Positions 9,215 to 17,971 of a DNA stretch of 64,000 bases are shown here, one piece after another (the first letter of the stretch is position 1; each line of letters starts with the position of its first letter). Made by a program: the position numbers and the translations under genes. The notes below the pieces were generated by a model. It did no database searches and was not told the origin of the DNA. It saw nothing but the letters and a program-made list of their open reading frames with translations. Source of the DNA: an uncultured Lachnospiraceae bacterium (GTDB taxonomy: Bacteria > Bacillota > Clostridia > Lachnospirales > Lachnospiraceae); NCBI GenBank assembly GCA_934418125.1, contig CAKRWT010000009.1:23070-87069 (forward strand), written 5' to 3'.

Positions 9215-9415
9215 TTATAACTTTGTAACGTTTACGGCCTGAGGTCCTTTTTCGCCATTAACTACTTCAAACTCAACAGCTGCGCCCTCTTCGAGAGACT
9301 TGAAGCCTTCCATGTTAAGTCCTGAGTAATGAACGAAAACATCGTTACCCTGCTCATCAGAGATGAAGCCGTAACCTTTTTGGTTGTTGAACCATTTAAC
9401 TGTACCTTTGTTCAT
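9215..9415 (-). CDS. Cold-shock protein, CspA/CspB family
   Basis: This 66-residue single cold-shock domain binds single-stranded RNA and DNA as an RNA chaperone. RNP1 (KGYGFIS, residues 13-19) and RNP2 (VFVHYS, 26-31) are both present. The length is typical. A GGAGG site lies six bases before the ATG, and a leader region follows upstream, as is common for thermoregulated csp genes. Confidence 0.95.
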   Translation of the reverse strand: MNKGTVKWFNNQKGYGFISDEQGNDVFVHYSGLNMEGFKSLEEGAAVEFEVVNGEKGPQAVNVTKL

Positions 9416-9537
9416 CGTAATACCTCCAAAAAATTTAAAAAATACGTTGATTTATCAACATCCATAGAATAGCACATGTCCCTCTAAAAGTAAAGTATAG
9501 ATTTGTAAGTGTTACCATCATTTTCCAAAGATATCTC

Positions 9538-9566
9538 TTGTAGAGAAAAAGGGGCTATGCTATAGT
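9538..9566 (+). promoter_or_regulatory. Promoter of niaR
   Basis: TTGTAG (9538-9543) and TATAGT (9561-9566) are separated by 17 bases, and the niaR ATG follows 24 bases later. Confidence 0.55.
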
Positions 9567-9590
9567 GAAAAGAAGAAAAACGGAGCGTTT

Positions 9591-10115
9591 ATGGGTATGA
9601 ATGGTGAAAGTAGAAGACAGAAAATTATCGCTATGCTGGGACAGGAAAAAGAGCCTGTTTCTGGAGAAACAATAGCAAAAAAAATGGGAGTCAGCAGGCA
9701 GGTTATCGTACAGGATATTGCCTTGCTGCGTACAGCATATCCTAACATATTTGCCACGAACAGAGGGTATCTGCTCTATCAGGAGCCGCAGGATAAGACA
9801 CTCTGCGAACGGGTCATTAAGGTAAGACATGGCAAGAAGGATATTATCCGGGAACTGGATACGATTGTAGATGCCGGTGGACAGATTGTTGATGTTATGG
9901 TAGAGCATGAAATCTATGGAAGGCTGGTGGGAAAACTGCTTATCAGTAACCGGGCGGAGGTAAGGGAGTTTGCCGAGAAGGTAGAAAGAAACCAGACAAA
10001 GCCTCTGACAGAACTGACTAAGGGAGTACACTTTCATACAATCCGGGCAAAGAACGAAGAAATTCTGGACCGGATAGAAGCAGAATTGCGTCAGGCGGGA
10101 TTTCTATGTGAGTAG
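9591..10115 (+). CDS. niaR: Niacin-responsive transcription repressor NiaR (HTH plus 3H domain)
   Basis: This 174-residue regulator has an N-terminal winged helix of the HTH_11 type (about residues 8-60, SGETIAKKMGVSRQVIVQDI) and a C-terminal 3H ligand domain. The conserved histidines are visible in KVRHGKK, VEHEIYG and GVHFHT. NiaR represses NAD-synthesis or niacin-uptake genes when nicotinic acid is present. No such target gene is adjacent. The start at 9591 follows GGAG; a second ATG at 9597 is possible. Confidence 0.9.
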   Translation: MGMNGESRRQKIIAMLGQEKEPVSGETIAKKMGVSRQVIVQDIALLRTAYPNIFATNRGYLLYQEPQDKTLCERVIKVRHGKKDIIRELDTIVDAGGQIVDVMVEHEIYGRLVGKLLISNRAEVREFAEKVERNQTKPLTELTKGVHFHTIRAKNEEILDRIEAELRQAGFLCE

Positions 10116-10145
10116 TTGTGCTTAGCTGGTAAATTATGGTATACT
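10116..10145 (+). promoter_or_regulatory. Promoter of the LytM-like membrane protein
   Basis: TTGTGC (10116-10121) and TATACT (10140-10145), spaced by 18 bases, precede the TTG start at 10170. Confidence 0.5.
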
Positions 10146-10169
10146 ATAGAACAAGGTAGGTGATTTTTT

Positions 10170-10892
10170 TTGAGCGAAACAGAAGGCAAGAAGAGAAAAC
10201 GTAAATTTAACTACGCCCTGATGCTTTTCATTGACTCTAAAGATGGTAGGATAAAACAGATGGGAATTGGTCCCACAGTCATAGAATCCCTGGCAATTAT
10301 TGGTCTGGCAGTTGTAGTGATTTTGGCTATTATATGTTACCGGGAAGGAGAAAAAATAGATTCTTTAGAAGCCCGGAATGATACCCAGACGCAGACAATA
10401 GCACAGTTAGAAGAAGAAAATGCAGATTTAGTGGCACTGCGGGAAGAACTGACAGAAAAAGTAACGATTTTAAGTGATACGATTAACCAGAAGGTAGAGG
10501 AAGAGGAAGCCAAAGAAGAAGCAGAAGCGCAGGCACACATGCCGGTTGGATTCCCAATGTCTTCGTCAGCCTCTTTAGAAGAGGCGGAAGGGGAGAACCC
10601 GATGGTTAAGCTGACCGGTTCAGAAGGCAATAGTATTATTGCTTCCGGTGATGGTACGATTATTTCCATTGCAACCGATACAACCTATAACCAGTGCATT
10701 AAGATAGACCATGGAAATGGTTATGTAAGTATTTACCGGAATAATGGAGACGCTATGGTAAAAGAAGGCGATGAAGTGGTAAGAGGTGCGATTCTGTTTG
10801 TGATTGGGGAAGAGAACACAGAGCTTGGATATCAGATTACTTATGATGATAAGTACATTAATCCGATGGAACTGATTAATATTGATGGTTAA
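10170..10892 (+). CDS. Membrane-anchored LytM/M23-like protein, probably inactive
   Basis: This 240-residue protein has a basic N-terminus, one membrane segment (about 34-54), a Glu-rich coiled coil (about 58-120) and a C-terminal LytM-like domain (about 148-238). The domain keeps the fold signature IDHGNGYVSIY and VKEGDEVVRG. However, the zinc-binding HxH is replaced (YRNNG where YAHLS is usual), and the final His strand reads LGYQITYDD. The enzyme is therefore probably dead and may act as a scaffold, as SpoIIQ-like proteins do. TTG is the start, with AGGTAGGTGA before it. Confidence 0.75.
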   Translation: MSETEGKKRKRKFNYALMLFIDSKDGRIKQMGIGPTVIESLAIIGLAVVVILAIICYREGEKIDSLEARNDTQTQTIAQLEEENADLVALREELTEKVTILSDTINQKVEEEEAKEEAEAQAHMPVGFPMSSSASLEEAEGENPMVKLTGSEGNSIIASGDGTIISIATDTTYNQCIKIDHGNGYVSIYRNNGDAMVKEGDEVVRGAILFVIGEENTELGYQITYDDKYINPMELINIDG

Positions 10893-10907
10893 AAAGAATA
10901 TCTGAAA

Positions 10908-10958
10908 AAACTGCACTTCTGATATCATAAAAACATTTCAGAAGTGCAGTTTCTTTTT
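10908..10958. terminator. Bidirectional terminator
   Basis: A 15-bp perfect stem, AAACTGCACTTCTGA (10908-10922) with TCAGAAGTGCAGTTT (10938-10952), has T-runs on both strands. It ends the LytM-like gene and the convergent TrpR-like gene. Confidence 0.9.
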
Positions 10959-11247
10959 ATTTAAGATTAAGACGTTCAAATACCATTTCGTATCCATCAT
11001 TCCCATATGTTAAGGAACGATTGACACGGCTGATAGTAGCGGTGGAAGCACCGGTTTTTTCAGCAATTTCAAGATAAGTCTTATGAGCCTTTAACATGGA
11101 GGCTACTTCAAATCTCTGGGACAGTGATAATAATTCATTTACCGTACACAAATCTTCGAAGAAATTATAACACTCATCTTTATCTTTCAGACAAAGAATG
11201 GCATCAAATAAATGGTCTACGGCATCGGATTTTAATTTCTTATTCAT
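10957..11247 (-). CDS. YerC/YecD family TrpR-related protein
   Basis: This 96-residue helical protein belongs to the TrpR-like YerC/YecD family of small DNA-binding regulators. The helix-turn-helix YLEIAEKTGASTATISRVNRS is at about residues 56-76, after the helical LSLSQRFEVASML region. The start at 11247 is chosen because AGGAGG lies directly upstream; a longer in-frame start has no such site. Targets are unknown. Confidence 0.88.
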   Translation of the reverse strand: MNKKLKSDAVDHLFDAILCLKDKDECYNFFEDLCTVNELLSLSQRFEVASMLKAHKTYLEIAEKTGASTATISRVNRSLTYGNDGYEMVFERLNLK

Positions 11248-11325
11248 GGGAATCCTCCTGGAATTCTTACACAATACTTTCATACGTTAAAACTTTACTG
11301 TTTTCTCGTATGAATATAACATAAC

Positions 11326-11356
11326 TGGCAGGATTTGTAAACAAGGAATCCTGCCA
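11326..11356 (-). terminator. Inverted repeat after the MFS gene
   Basis: TGGCAGGATT (11326-11335) pairs with AATCCTGCCA (11347-11356). It lies 30 bases past the MFS stop and could end that transcript, but the T-run is poor. Confidence 0.45.
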
Positions 11357-11385
11357 GATTTATTGACGACCATATTCTTGCAGGT

Positions 11386-12573
11386 TTATGCCTCTTTTGC
11401 GGAACATTTCATACGATTCAGAAGCAGGATGGACAAAACCAGTATGGCAGGGAAAATACAACCAATAAGAAGTCCTGCACGGAGGTTATCGTTTGCTTTC
11501 TGGGTAATGATACCAACCAGTCCAGGTCCGATAGAACCGCCCAAATCACCAGCCATGGCGAGCAGGGCGAACATAGCAGTTCCCCCCAAAGGAATTTTCT
11601 GGGAAGAAATACTGATGGTGCCGGGCCACATAATACCGACGGAGAAACCACAGGTAACACAGCCAATGAGCCCAATCATAGGATTGCCGGAAAGGGAGGC
11701 AGCAAGGTAACAGAAAAGGCAAAGGATACCGCAGCCAATCATATATTTTGTCAGGCTGATTTTCTCACCATACTTACCATAAATGGTCCGGCTGATACCC
11801 ATCATAATAGCAAATAGGCAGGGACCTACCAGATCCCCCAGTGTTTTGGAAAGTCCCAGGGCAGACTCTGCATAAGCAGAAGCCCATTGTGCCATGGAAA
11901 TTTCCGAAGCTCCGGCGCAGACCATCAGGATAATGGAAATCCAGAACATGGGAAGCTGTAACAATCCACGGATGCCTAATCCTTCGCCTTCTTCTACGAG
12001 AGATTCAATCGGGCAGGTGGCGAAGTTATAAACATTATAAATGGGAACGATTGCCCAAAGACAGGCAACCAGCCGCCAGCGTTCAATGCCGAATAAGGCA
12101 AAGAACAGAGTGGATAACAAAATGACTCCTACGGAGCCCCAGCAGTAAAAGGAATGAAGCAGGCTCATGACCGATTCTTTATTGTCAAAAGGGCAGGCTT
12201 CTACAATCGGACTGCATAACACCTCAATCAGACCACTGCCAAAGGCATAGATAATGACACTGATAAGAATACCGGTAAAGGGATCCGGCAGGATATTCGG
12301 CAGAAAAGCAAGTCCGATAAGGCCGGCTGCGGAAAAGATTTCCGAAGCCACGATACATTTCCGGTAACCAATACGATCTACTGTCTTGGCACACAGAATA
12401 TCTACCACCAGCTGGGTAAAAAAGAAAGTGGTGGAAATCAGTGCAATTTTGCCCAGTGGAATCTGAAAGGTTTTGTGAAAGGTCAGAAATAACAAGGGGG
12501 CAAAGTTGGCTGCGATTGCCTGGGTAATAAAGCCCAGATAACAGGCAAGTACTGTCTTTTTATAATTTTTCAT
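11386..12573 (-). CDS. MFS transporter
   Basis: This 395-residue protein has about twelve hydrophobic segments and the Major Facilitator signature loop DRIGYRK between segments 2 and 3. The second half repeats the pattern with SRTIYGKYGEK. Polar residues such as H135-type positions and the SLLHSFYCWGSVG segment recall the FucP/sugar-type subgroup, but the substrate cannot be read from sequence. The start is the ATG at 12573 with GGAGG eight bases upstream. It is divergent from an AraC regulator, which may control it. Confidence 0.88.
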   Translation of the reverse strand: MKNYKKTVLACYLGFITQAIAANFAPLLFLTFHKTFQIPLGKIALISTTFFFTQLVVDILCAKTVDRIGYRKCIVASEIFSAAGLIGLAFLPNILPDPFTGILISVIIYAFGSGLIEVLCSPIVEACPFDNKESVMSLLHSFYCWGSVGVILLSTLFFALFGIERWRLVACLWAIVPIYNVYNFATCPIESLVEEGEGLGIRGLLQLPMFWISIILMVCAGASEISMAQWASAYAESALGLSKTLGDLVGPCLFAIMMGISRTIYGKYGEKISLTKYMIGCGILCLFCYLAASLSGNPMIGLIGCVTCGFSVGIMWPGTISISSQKIPLGGTAMFALLAMAGDLGGSIGPGLVGIITQKANDNLRAGLLIGCIFPAILVLSILLLNRMKCSAKEA

Positions 12574-12687
12574 AGTGTATTCCTCCAGATTTAGCAATAA
12601 CTGTATTGAATTATATTGGATACTTTTAGAAAAATCATTGTACTAACAGATATTTTTATTGTATTATCTGGTAAAAGGAGCGGAAAT

Positions 12688-13668
12688 ATGACTTTAAACA
12701 ATGGCTATACCAGAATTGAGACTGACGAGAGTGGAAGGGAGCTGCTTTCCCATGGAAACAGGGAGTATCCCTTTGCTTATTATTATGAAGATGTGTGGGC
12801 ATTTGACTTTCACTGTATTGACTGGCACTGGCATCCGGAGGTGGAGCTTGTCTATGTAGAGCGCGGTACCATGTCTGTTCTGATTGGAGCAGAACGGCTG
12901 ACGGTGGGAGCGGGGAATGGGATATTTGTAAACAGTGGAGTCATTCATCGTTTTGAGGCAACAGAAAGTGTTATCATTCCCAATGTGGTCTTTGACCCAG
13001 GGCTTCTGGCACAGGAAGATAGTCTGGTTTATCGAAAATATATATGGCCCATTTTGACGGCTGGGACATCATATCAGATATACCGGCAGGACAGTGAATG
13101 GCAGCAGGAGATACTATTACTGTTGCAAGAGATTTTCCGTGTACAGACAGAGGAAAGGGATAGAGAACTGGAAACGGTCAGGCTGTTAATGAAACTGTGG
13201 GGGATCCTGTACCGGAATACGCCGCTGAAGCAGGCTGATTTGGGAAAACGCCAGATCAGTGGAAAACAAGTACAGCTTCAGAGGATGATGCAGTATATCC
13301 AGGAAAACTATCAAAAGACTCTTACCCTGGATGATATAGCAGATTCCGTACTTATTAGTAAAAGCGGAGTACAGAAATTGTTTACGACGTATCTGCGGAC
13401 TTCTCCTATAGAATACCTGGTTCGTTACCGGCTGCAGTGTGCCGCCAGCCTGTTAACAGCCACAGACAGGAAGATAGAGGTTATTTCCCAGGATACAGGC
13501 TTTCATGATGTGGCGTATTTTTGCCGTAAATTTAAAGGATTATACGGCATGACACCGACCCAGTACCGACTGAGGCGAAAGTCCTGGGCAGAGGAGAAAG
13601 CCCCAGGAAGAAATGGCAACTGGGTGGAGGCAAAGAAGTCACCTTTTGGAAATGGCGGCATAAGCTAA
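12688..13668 (+). CDS. AraC family transcriptional regulator
   Basis: This 326-residue regulator has an N-terminal cupin sensor (about residues 25-120; WHWHPEVELVYVERG is the cupin box) and a C-terminal AraC pair of helix-turn-helix motifs (about 205-305; LTLDDIADSVLISKSGVQKLF and IEVISQDTGFHDVAYFCRKF with YGMTPTQYR). The ATG at 12688 follows AAAGGAG. The MFS gene is divergent and the split substrate-binding-protein gene lies 49 bases downstream; either may be its target. Confidence 0.9.
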   Translation: MTLNNGYTRIETDESGRELLSHGNREYPFAYYYEDVWAFDFHCIDWHWHPEVELVYVERGTMSVLIGAERLTVGAGNGIFVNSGVIHRFEATESVIIPNVVFDPGLLAQEDSLVYRKYIWPILTAGTSYQIYRQDSEWQQEILLLLQEIFRVQTEERDRELETVRLLMKLWGILYRNTPLKQADLGKRQISGKQVQLQRMMQYIQENYQKTLTLDDIADSVLISKSGVQKLFTTYLRTSPIEYLVRYRLQCAASLLTATDRKIEVISQDTGFHDVAYFCRKFKGLYGMTPTQYRLRRKSWAEEKAPGRNGNWVEAKKSPFGNGGIS

Positions 13669-13717
13669 TGATAAATGCGATGTAAGAAATGTCTTTGGGG
13701 ACATTTTACGGAGGATT

Positions 13718-14317
13718 ATGAAAAAGAAACTCTTTGCATTCTTCTTGGTGACAACCATTACGCTAGGAACTATCTGCGGCTGCGCTTCCCAGGCTGCGGA
13801 TGTGGCAACAGCAGATGCGGGGACGGCAGTTACGCTTAATGAAGTGGCACATTCCATTTTCTATGCACCGATGTATGTGGCAATCGAAGAGGGGTATTTT
13901 GCTAAGGAAGGTATTGATTTAACACTTGTTACGGGATTTGGGGCAGATAAAACCATGACCGCGCTTCTGACCGGTGAGGCGGATATTGGCTTCATGGGAA
14001 GCGAGAGCTCTATCTATACGTATAATGAAGGAGCAACCGACTATGCGGTTAACTTCGCCCAGCTGACACAGAGGGCGGGTAACTTCCTGGTTTCCAGAGA
14101 ACCCATTGAGGAATTCCAGTGGAATATGCTAGTGGGAAAACAGGTTCTTGGCGGCAGAGCCGGTGGGATGCCACAGATGGTATTTGAGTATATCCTGAAA
14201 AAGAATGGCATTGACCCGGCAAAGGATATTTCCATCGACCAGAGTATTGATTTTGGTTCTACCGCGGCTGCTTTTTCTGGTGGACAGGGAGATTTTACGG
14301 TAGTATACACGATTTAA
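13718..14317 (+). pseudogene. ABC substrate-binding lipoprotein (NMT1/SsuA type), 5' part, split by prophage
   Basis: The first 194 codons encode a lipoprotein signal (Cys22 after ICG) and the N-terminal lobe of an NMT1/SsuA-like periplasmic-binding domain (HSIFYAPMYVAIEEGYF, LLTGEADIGFMGSE). The frame is cut at the GT of 14300-14301, inside the codon for Val195, and five codons later a phage-derived stop follows. The rest of the gene is at 55421-55852; fusing both halves gives 337 codons in one frame. GGAGG precedes the ATG. No permease or ATPase gene is nearby. Confidence 0.93.
14300..14301 (+). other. attL crossover dinucleotide
   Basis: The inferred attB is GATTTTACG-GT-GGAATTTGAA and the inferred attP is AAACCACT-GT-AGTATACACG. 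Bases on either side of GT differ between the two junctions, so the shared core is exactly two bases, as large serine integrases use. Confidence 0.85.
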
Positions 14318-14327
14318 TACACCACAA

Positions 14328-15683
14328 TCAGCGAAAGTGAAAACCGCATAATTTGCGGGTTTCTCGGTCTACCTGTATGTCTTTGATATATTTTTTCCAA
14401 AATATTTTCTTGTTGGCGGCGTCCAAAGTGCGGTATAGGTTAATCCAGTCACCCTGAAAGAAAGAGAGAATGTTTTCACGTTCGGCGATTGTGTGCTCAA
14501 TGTTACGAAGAGAAGATAACTCTGCAAGTTTGCACTCTAGGATTTCATATTGCTTATCGTAGAAAGCATCAGTTATTCGCCCTTTCTGGTACATATTATT
14601 GAGCCTGTTCATTTCGCTTTCTATGCTCTTTACATCGACCTTAGTCGCCCGTTGTTCTGATTCGGCGGTACTACGCAAGTTCTGGATATCGTGCTGTAGG
14701 TATAACAGTACATTTTCAATGAGATAGTTTTCCACTGTCTTTTCCAATATGGTCGCGCCGCCATGGCGGTTGTAGCTTCTGCCGCAACGGTATTTGATAT
14801 AGATACTGCAACCGCCGTTTTTTAAAGGACGCTTTTTGCGGTATCCGGTAAAATTATTTCCACACACGGGGCATTTAATGAGCGATGAGAATATGTAAGG
14901 CTCGTACTGCCCCGTATTTTGTTTAGTTGTGCCAAGTTGACGGATATAGTCAAATTGTTCGGGAGTAATATACGGCTCGCACCAGTTCGGATTGTCACGA
15001 AAGCGACCACAGTATTTCTCATTTTTGAAGAATCGCTCTATCATGTTGTAGGACGGTTTATTTTCGTCATATTTGAGCGTTATATATCGAACTACGTCAT
15101 GTATCGAAAACGTCTTAAAATAACGATCGTAGGCATCCTCGACGATGTGCGAGACGGCTTCATCCTTTTGGATATATCCGTCAACGACTTTATACCCATA
15201 GGGAGCTGCCATGCCGCTTATGACCTTGCCCTGAGCTTCCTTGTGCCGGAATACAGCCTTGATACGCTCAGAAGTACGATCACACTCGTTTTGAGCTACA
15301 GCAAGCATGATATTTATCTTGAGCTGACCGTCAGCAGTAGAAGAGTCGTAGTCCTCATAGATGGTTTTCCAACTGCAATGGTGAGCATCAAGGATTTCCT
15401 GCGTATTATGGTAGTCTTTCACATTTCGGAACCATCGGTCGAGTTTGGTGACGAGAATAAGATCAATCCGATTCATCTTGACATCTTCCAGTAGCCGCAT
15501 GAGATTCTTACGGTTTTGCATTTTCTTACGGGCGGTGATTCCTTCGTCCTCATAGTACCCCACAATGACATATCCGTGTTCGGTGGCGTACTTAGTGAGA
15601 TCATCCTTTTGGGTTGCCAGGGATAGTCCTTTTTCGACCTGTATGTCTGTAGACACACGGTCATAGATTGCGCATCTTATCAT
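14328..15683 (-). CDS. Large serine recombinase (phage integrase)
   Basis: This 451-residue serine integrase catalyses attP x attB recombination. The resolvase domain is about residues 1-150, with nucleophile Ser11 in YDRVST and downstream LVTKLDRWFRN. A recombinase domain follows (about 165-270), then a zinc-ribbon-like region (CPVCGNNF ... YRCGRSYN, about 285-335), a coiled coil and a basic tail. The ATG at 15683 is nine bases after AGGAGG; an earlier ATG at 15692 touches that site. The stop lies 27 bases from the attL core, the usual arrangement. Confidence 0.96.
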   Translation of the reverse strand: MIRCAIYDRVSTDIQVEKGLSLATQKDDLTKYATEHGYVIVGYYEDEGITARKKMQNRKNLMRLLEDVKMNRIDLILVTKLDRWFRNVKDYHNTQEILDAHHCSWKTIYEDYDSSTADGQLKINIMLAVAQNECDRTSERIKAVFRHKEAQGKVISGMAAPYGYKVVDGYIQKDEAVSHIVEDAYDRYFKTFSIHDVVRYITLKYDENKPSYNMIERFFKNEKYCGRFRDNPNWCEPYITPEQFDYIRQLGTTKQNTGQYEPYIFSSLIKCPVCGNNFTGYRKKRPLKNGGCSIYIKYRCGRSYNRHGGATILEKTVENYLIENVLLYLQHDIQNLRSTAESEQRATKVDVKSIESEMNRLNNMYQKGRITDAFYDKQYEILECKLAELSSLRNIEHTIAERENILSFFQGDWINLYRTLDAANKKIFWKKYIKDIQVDRETRKLCGFHFR

Positions 15684-15740
15684 AAATTGCATCCTCCTTG
15701 TAAAGATTACTGTGAGCAGGGCATAAAAATGCCCGGAAAC

Positions 15741-15770
15741 TTGATTTTTTCAGCTCCGGGATGATAATAT
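15741..15770 (+). promoter_or_regulatory. Candidate promoter for a small RNA
   Basis: TTGATT (15741-15746) lies 16 bases before GATAAT (15763-15768) or 18 bases before TAATAT (15765-15770). No protein-coding frame follows on this strand. Confidence 0.4.
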
Positions 15771-15775
15771 TGGAT

Positions 15776-15848
15776 TGAATGTATAGTAGCATCCTTCGGG
15801 GCTATTATCATTTTCTACTCCAGTATTGGTTACTGGGGCAGTTTTTTT
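15776..15848 (+). ncRNA. Candidate phage small RNA with UUCG hairpin and intrinsic terminator
   Basis: After the candidate promoter come two hairpins. The first (15783-15808) pairs ATAGTAGC with GCTATTAT and closes on CC-TTCG-GG, a stable tetraloop. The second (15818-15838) pairs CTCCAGTA with TACTGGGG and is followed by seven Ts (15842-15848). The T-run exists only on this strand, opposite to integrase and the DUF4041 gene. It could be a small RNA of about 73 bases, or only an insulator. Confidence 0.45.
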
Positions 15849-15862
15849 CCTAAAAAAGTTAT

Positions 15863-17524
15863 TTACATAGATTGCCTTAATTTTTGACTGATACGAAATT
15901 GTTCAGCATCCGGCACATCTACAAATTCAACAGTTTTGTCGAAGTTCTTTCGTACAACTTCTTTTATTTCGTCTAAGGTGACATTAAAAAATTCACGCCT
16001 TTGGTTGACCATGTTCAGTTTGCGATTTTCAAATGCCCTATGGAGAGCTGCTTCTAATGCAGGCGCATCATCAGAGAATATCATAGCGTGAACATCAAAC
16101 TTAAATGGTACTGAAGCATCGCCTAATTCGTCAACTCGTTCTTGAGGGTCAAGCCGACGTGTCATGCCGATTTTATAGATATTTTCACCGAATGCTCCAA
16201 TATTTGAGATTATATATACATAACCGGCGCGCATATTTGCCTGTCTATAATCGATGTCTGCAAGAGCGCGATCTATATCGGATAGTTTGTTTTCTAATTC
16301 ATTTTTCTTTAGGAGTAAATCTTCATTGGTTGGATTGGAAGATATTTGAGTAAGTATTTTTTCATATGCAGTTTGATAGTGAACTTGCTCTTTTTCGATT
16401 TTTCGTTGTTGTTCTTCCAATTCTTTTTGGACTTTAGCCTGCTCACGCTGCTCAATTCTTGCTGCCTTGGCGTCTTCTTTTTCTTGCTGTTTTTTCTGCT
16501 GATATTCAAAAGCAAGGCGGAGCTCTTTGATTTTAAGATCAAGATATTTGCTGGTAATGCTAATGTTCATTACAGTACCAAGCCTTGAAATGGTATCCGC
16601 TGATCGATATATTCTCTCAAGGGACGAATCAAAGTTTGTGTATTTGACTTTAGATATAATATCATCACATTCTGTGTTAAAGGCTCTTAGCAAAAGCTTT
16701 TGAGTATCGGACACCATTTTTTTCCCTTGTGATTTATTTCCATTCACTATCCAACCTGTCGCGACTCCCGATACAGCTGACTTCTCTCTTATCAGAGTTT
16801 TTTGTTCTTGACGTAGACTGGCTAGTTTTTCTTTGTAATCAAGAGCTGATGCAAAATCATATGTAGGCTTATATAGCCCAAATTCTTGAACTAATATTTC
16901 ATCATCCATGATTATTAGTTGAGACTTTTTTTGTTTTATTTTTTCGTCTATTGCTTGCAACTCAGATTCCTTTTGTGAAATAAGACTTTGTATGCCATTT
17001 ATATTTTCTTGTAATTTTGTTTCCATTTCCATCATATTAGATGCGTTCTGTAATTCTGGTGACAGCAAAGTTTTCAGTTTTTCATTTTCCTTTTTCAACG
17101 CCGAAATGGTTTGCTTGTTATAAAGGGCCTTCAATATTTCTTTAATTTCGCTCATCTTATATGAACTATAAATCCATCTTATAATGAGAATAGCCGAAAT
17201 CAATACAAACATAACAGCAAAAAATCTACCATACTGATTATAGGTATGAAGATTTAGTAAAAATCCGAAATCAAAGAATAAAAGTATGCATGAAGTAATA
17301 ATTTTAATAGTGCTGTTAGATTTATGTTTCTTCTGGACTGTTTTATTTACTGAATTGGGAGTGGGGACAGGAGTTGTCTTATTTTCTTTGCATTCATTTT
17401 GGGCTTTCTTTTTGGATTGTGCGTTCTTTATGATCTGCAATATACAAAAGATCAAAAGAGTGAACAATAACCCAATTATAACAAGATATAGGAGTATTTC
17501 GGGGGGGATAGTAGACTTATTCAT
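15863..17524 (-). CDS. Membrane-anchored DUF4041 plus T5orf172 (GIY-YIG-like) protein
   Basis: This 553-residue protein has an N-terminal membrane segment (about 8-32), a linker, another hydrophobic stretch (about 73-115), long coiled coils (about 140-225 and 340-420), a DUF4041-like region between them, and a C-terminal T5orf172/GIY-YIG-related domain (about 435-540; GYVYIISN, YKIGMTRR, ASVPFKFDVHAMIFSDDAP, LHRAFENR). Family members are common in prophages and near defence genes. A role in superinfection exclusion is plausible but not shown. Its place between integrase and immunity genes fits lysogenic expression. Confidence 0.85.
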   Translation of the reverse strand: MNKSTIPPEILLYLVIIGLLFTLLIFCILQIIKNAQSKKKAQNECKENKTTPVPTPNSVNKTVQKKHKSNSTIKIITSCILLFFDFGFLLNLHTYNQYGRFFAVMFVLISAILIIRWIYSSYKMSEIKEILKALYNKQTISALKKENEKLKTLLSPELQNASNMMEMETKLQENINGIQSLISQKESELQAIDEKIKQKKSQLIIMDDEILVQEFGLYKPTYDFASALDYKEKLASLRQEQKTLIREKSAVSGVATGWIVNGNKSQGKKMVSDTQKLLLRAFNTECDDIISKVKYTNFDSSLERIYRSADTISRLGTVMNISITSKYLDLKIKELRLAFEYQQKKQQEKEDAKAARIEQREQAKVQKELEEQQRKIEKEQVHYQTAYEKILTQISSNPTNEDLLLKKNELENKLSDIDRALADIDYRQANMRAGYVYIISNIGAFGENIYKIGMTRRLDPQERVDELGDASVPFKFDVHAMIFSDDAPALEAALHRAFENRKLNMVNQRREFFNVTLDEIKEVVRKNFDKTVEFVDVPDAEQFRISQKLRQSM

Positions 17525-17608
17525 CGTATAGACCTTCTTTCTCTCGGTGTGTATTATAGAATACCCTTAAATGAAACTAAAATTACTTTTGCGTCTATTA
17601 TAGTATAG

Positions 17609-17655
17609 AATTACCAATACTTACCAGTAATTTTTTATTTATAGCGCAATATAAT
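17609..17655 (+). promoter_or_regulatory. Possible operator and -10 element before the small XRE gene
   Basis: AATTAC (17609-17614) and GTAATT (17627-17632) form a dyad around two TTACCA direct repeats. TATAAT at 17650-17655 is seven bases before the ATG, which would give a leaderless or nearly leaderless mRNA. No good -35 element is visible. Confidence 0.35.
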
Positions 17656-17661
17656 GAATGT

Positions 17662-17859
17662 ATGAGAATGTTGCTATGGAAAACCCGATCAGAGAAGGGT
17701 ATCACGCTTGTGGAACTGGCGGAGCAAACAGGTATCAGCAAAAGTGCCTTGAGCAACTATGAGAATAACAAGAGATACCCCAATATGGCCCAGATGGAGT
17801 TGCTTGCAAAGGCTCTTGACACCTCTATCACAGATCTTTTTGATTCCCCGTACAAATAA
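17662..17859 (+). CDS. Small XRE-family HTH protein
   Basis: This 65-residue protein is almost only a Cro/CI helix-turn-helix (LVELAEQTGISKSALSNYENNKR, about 15-37) followed by helices ending in a DLFD tail. It lies divergent from the DUF4041 gene in the immunity region. It may repress that gene or act as a second phage regulator. No Shine-Dalgarno sequence is present, and the -10-like TATAAT ends six bases upstream. Confidence 0.8.
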   Translation: MRMLLWKTRSEKGITLVELAEQTGISKSALSNYENNKRYPNMAQMELLAKALDTSITDLFDSPYK

Positions 17860-17971
17860 TTCCAAAAAATTCCACGTATGTGGAAATCGACGTAAACCGT
17901 ATTTACATCCAATTTTTTCCAGATATAATATAACTACACGGACTAAAATTTAGCATCCGTGAAAAATGGCA

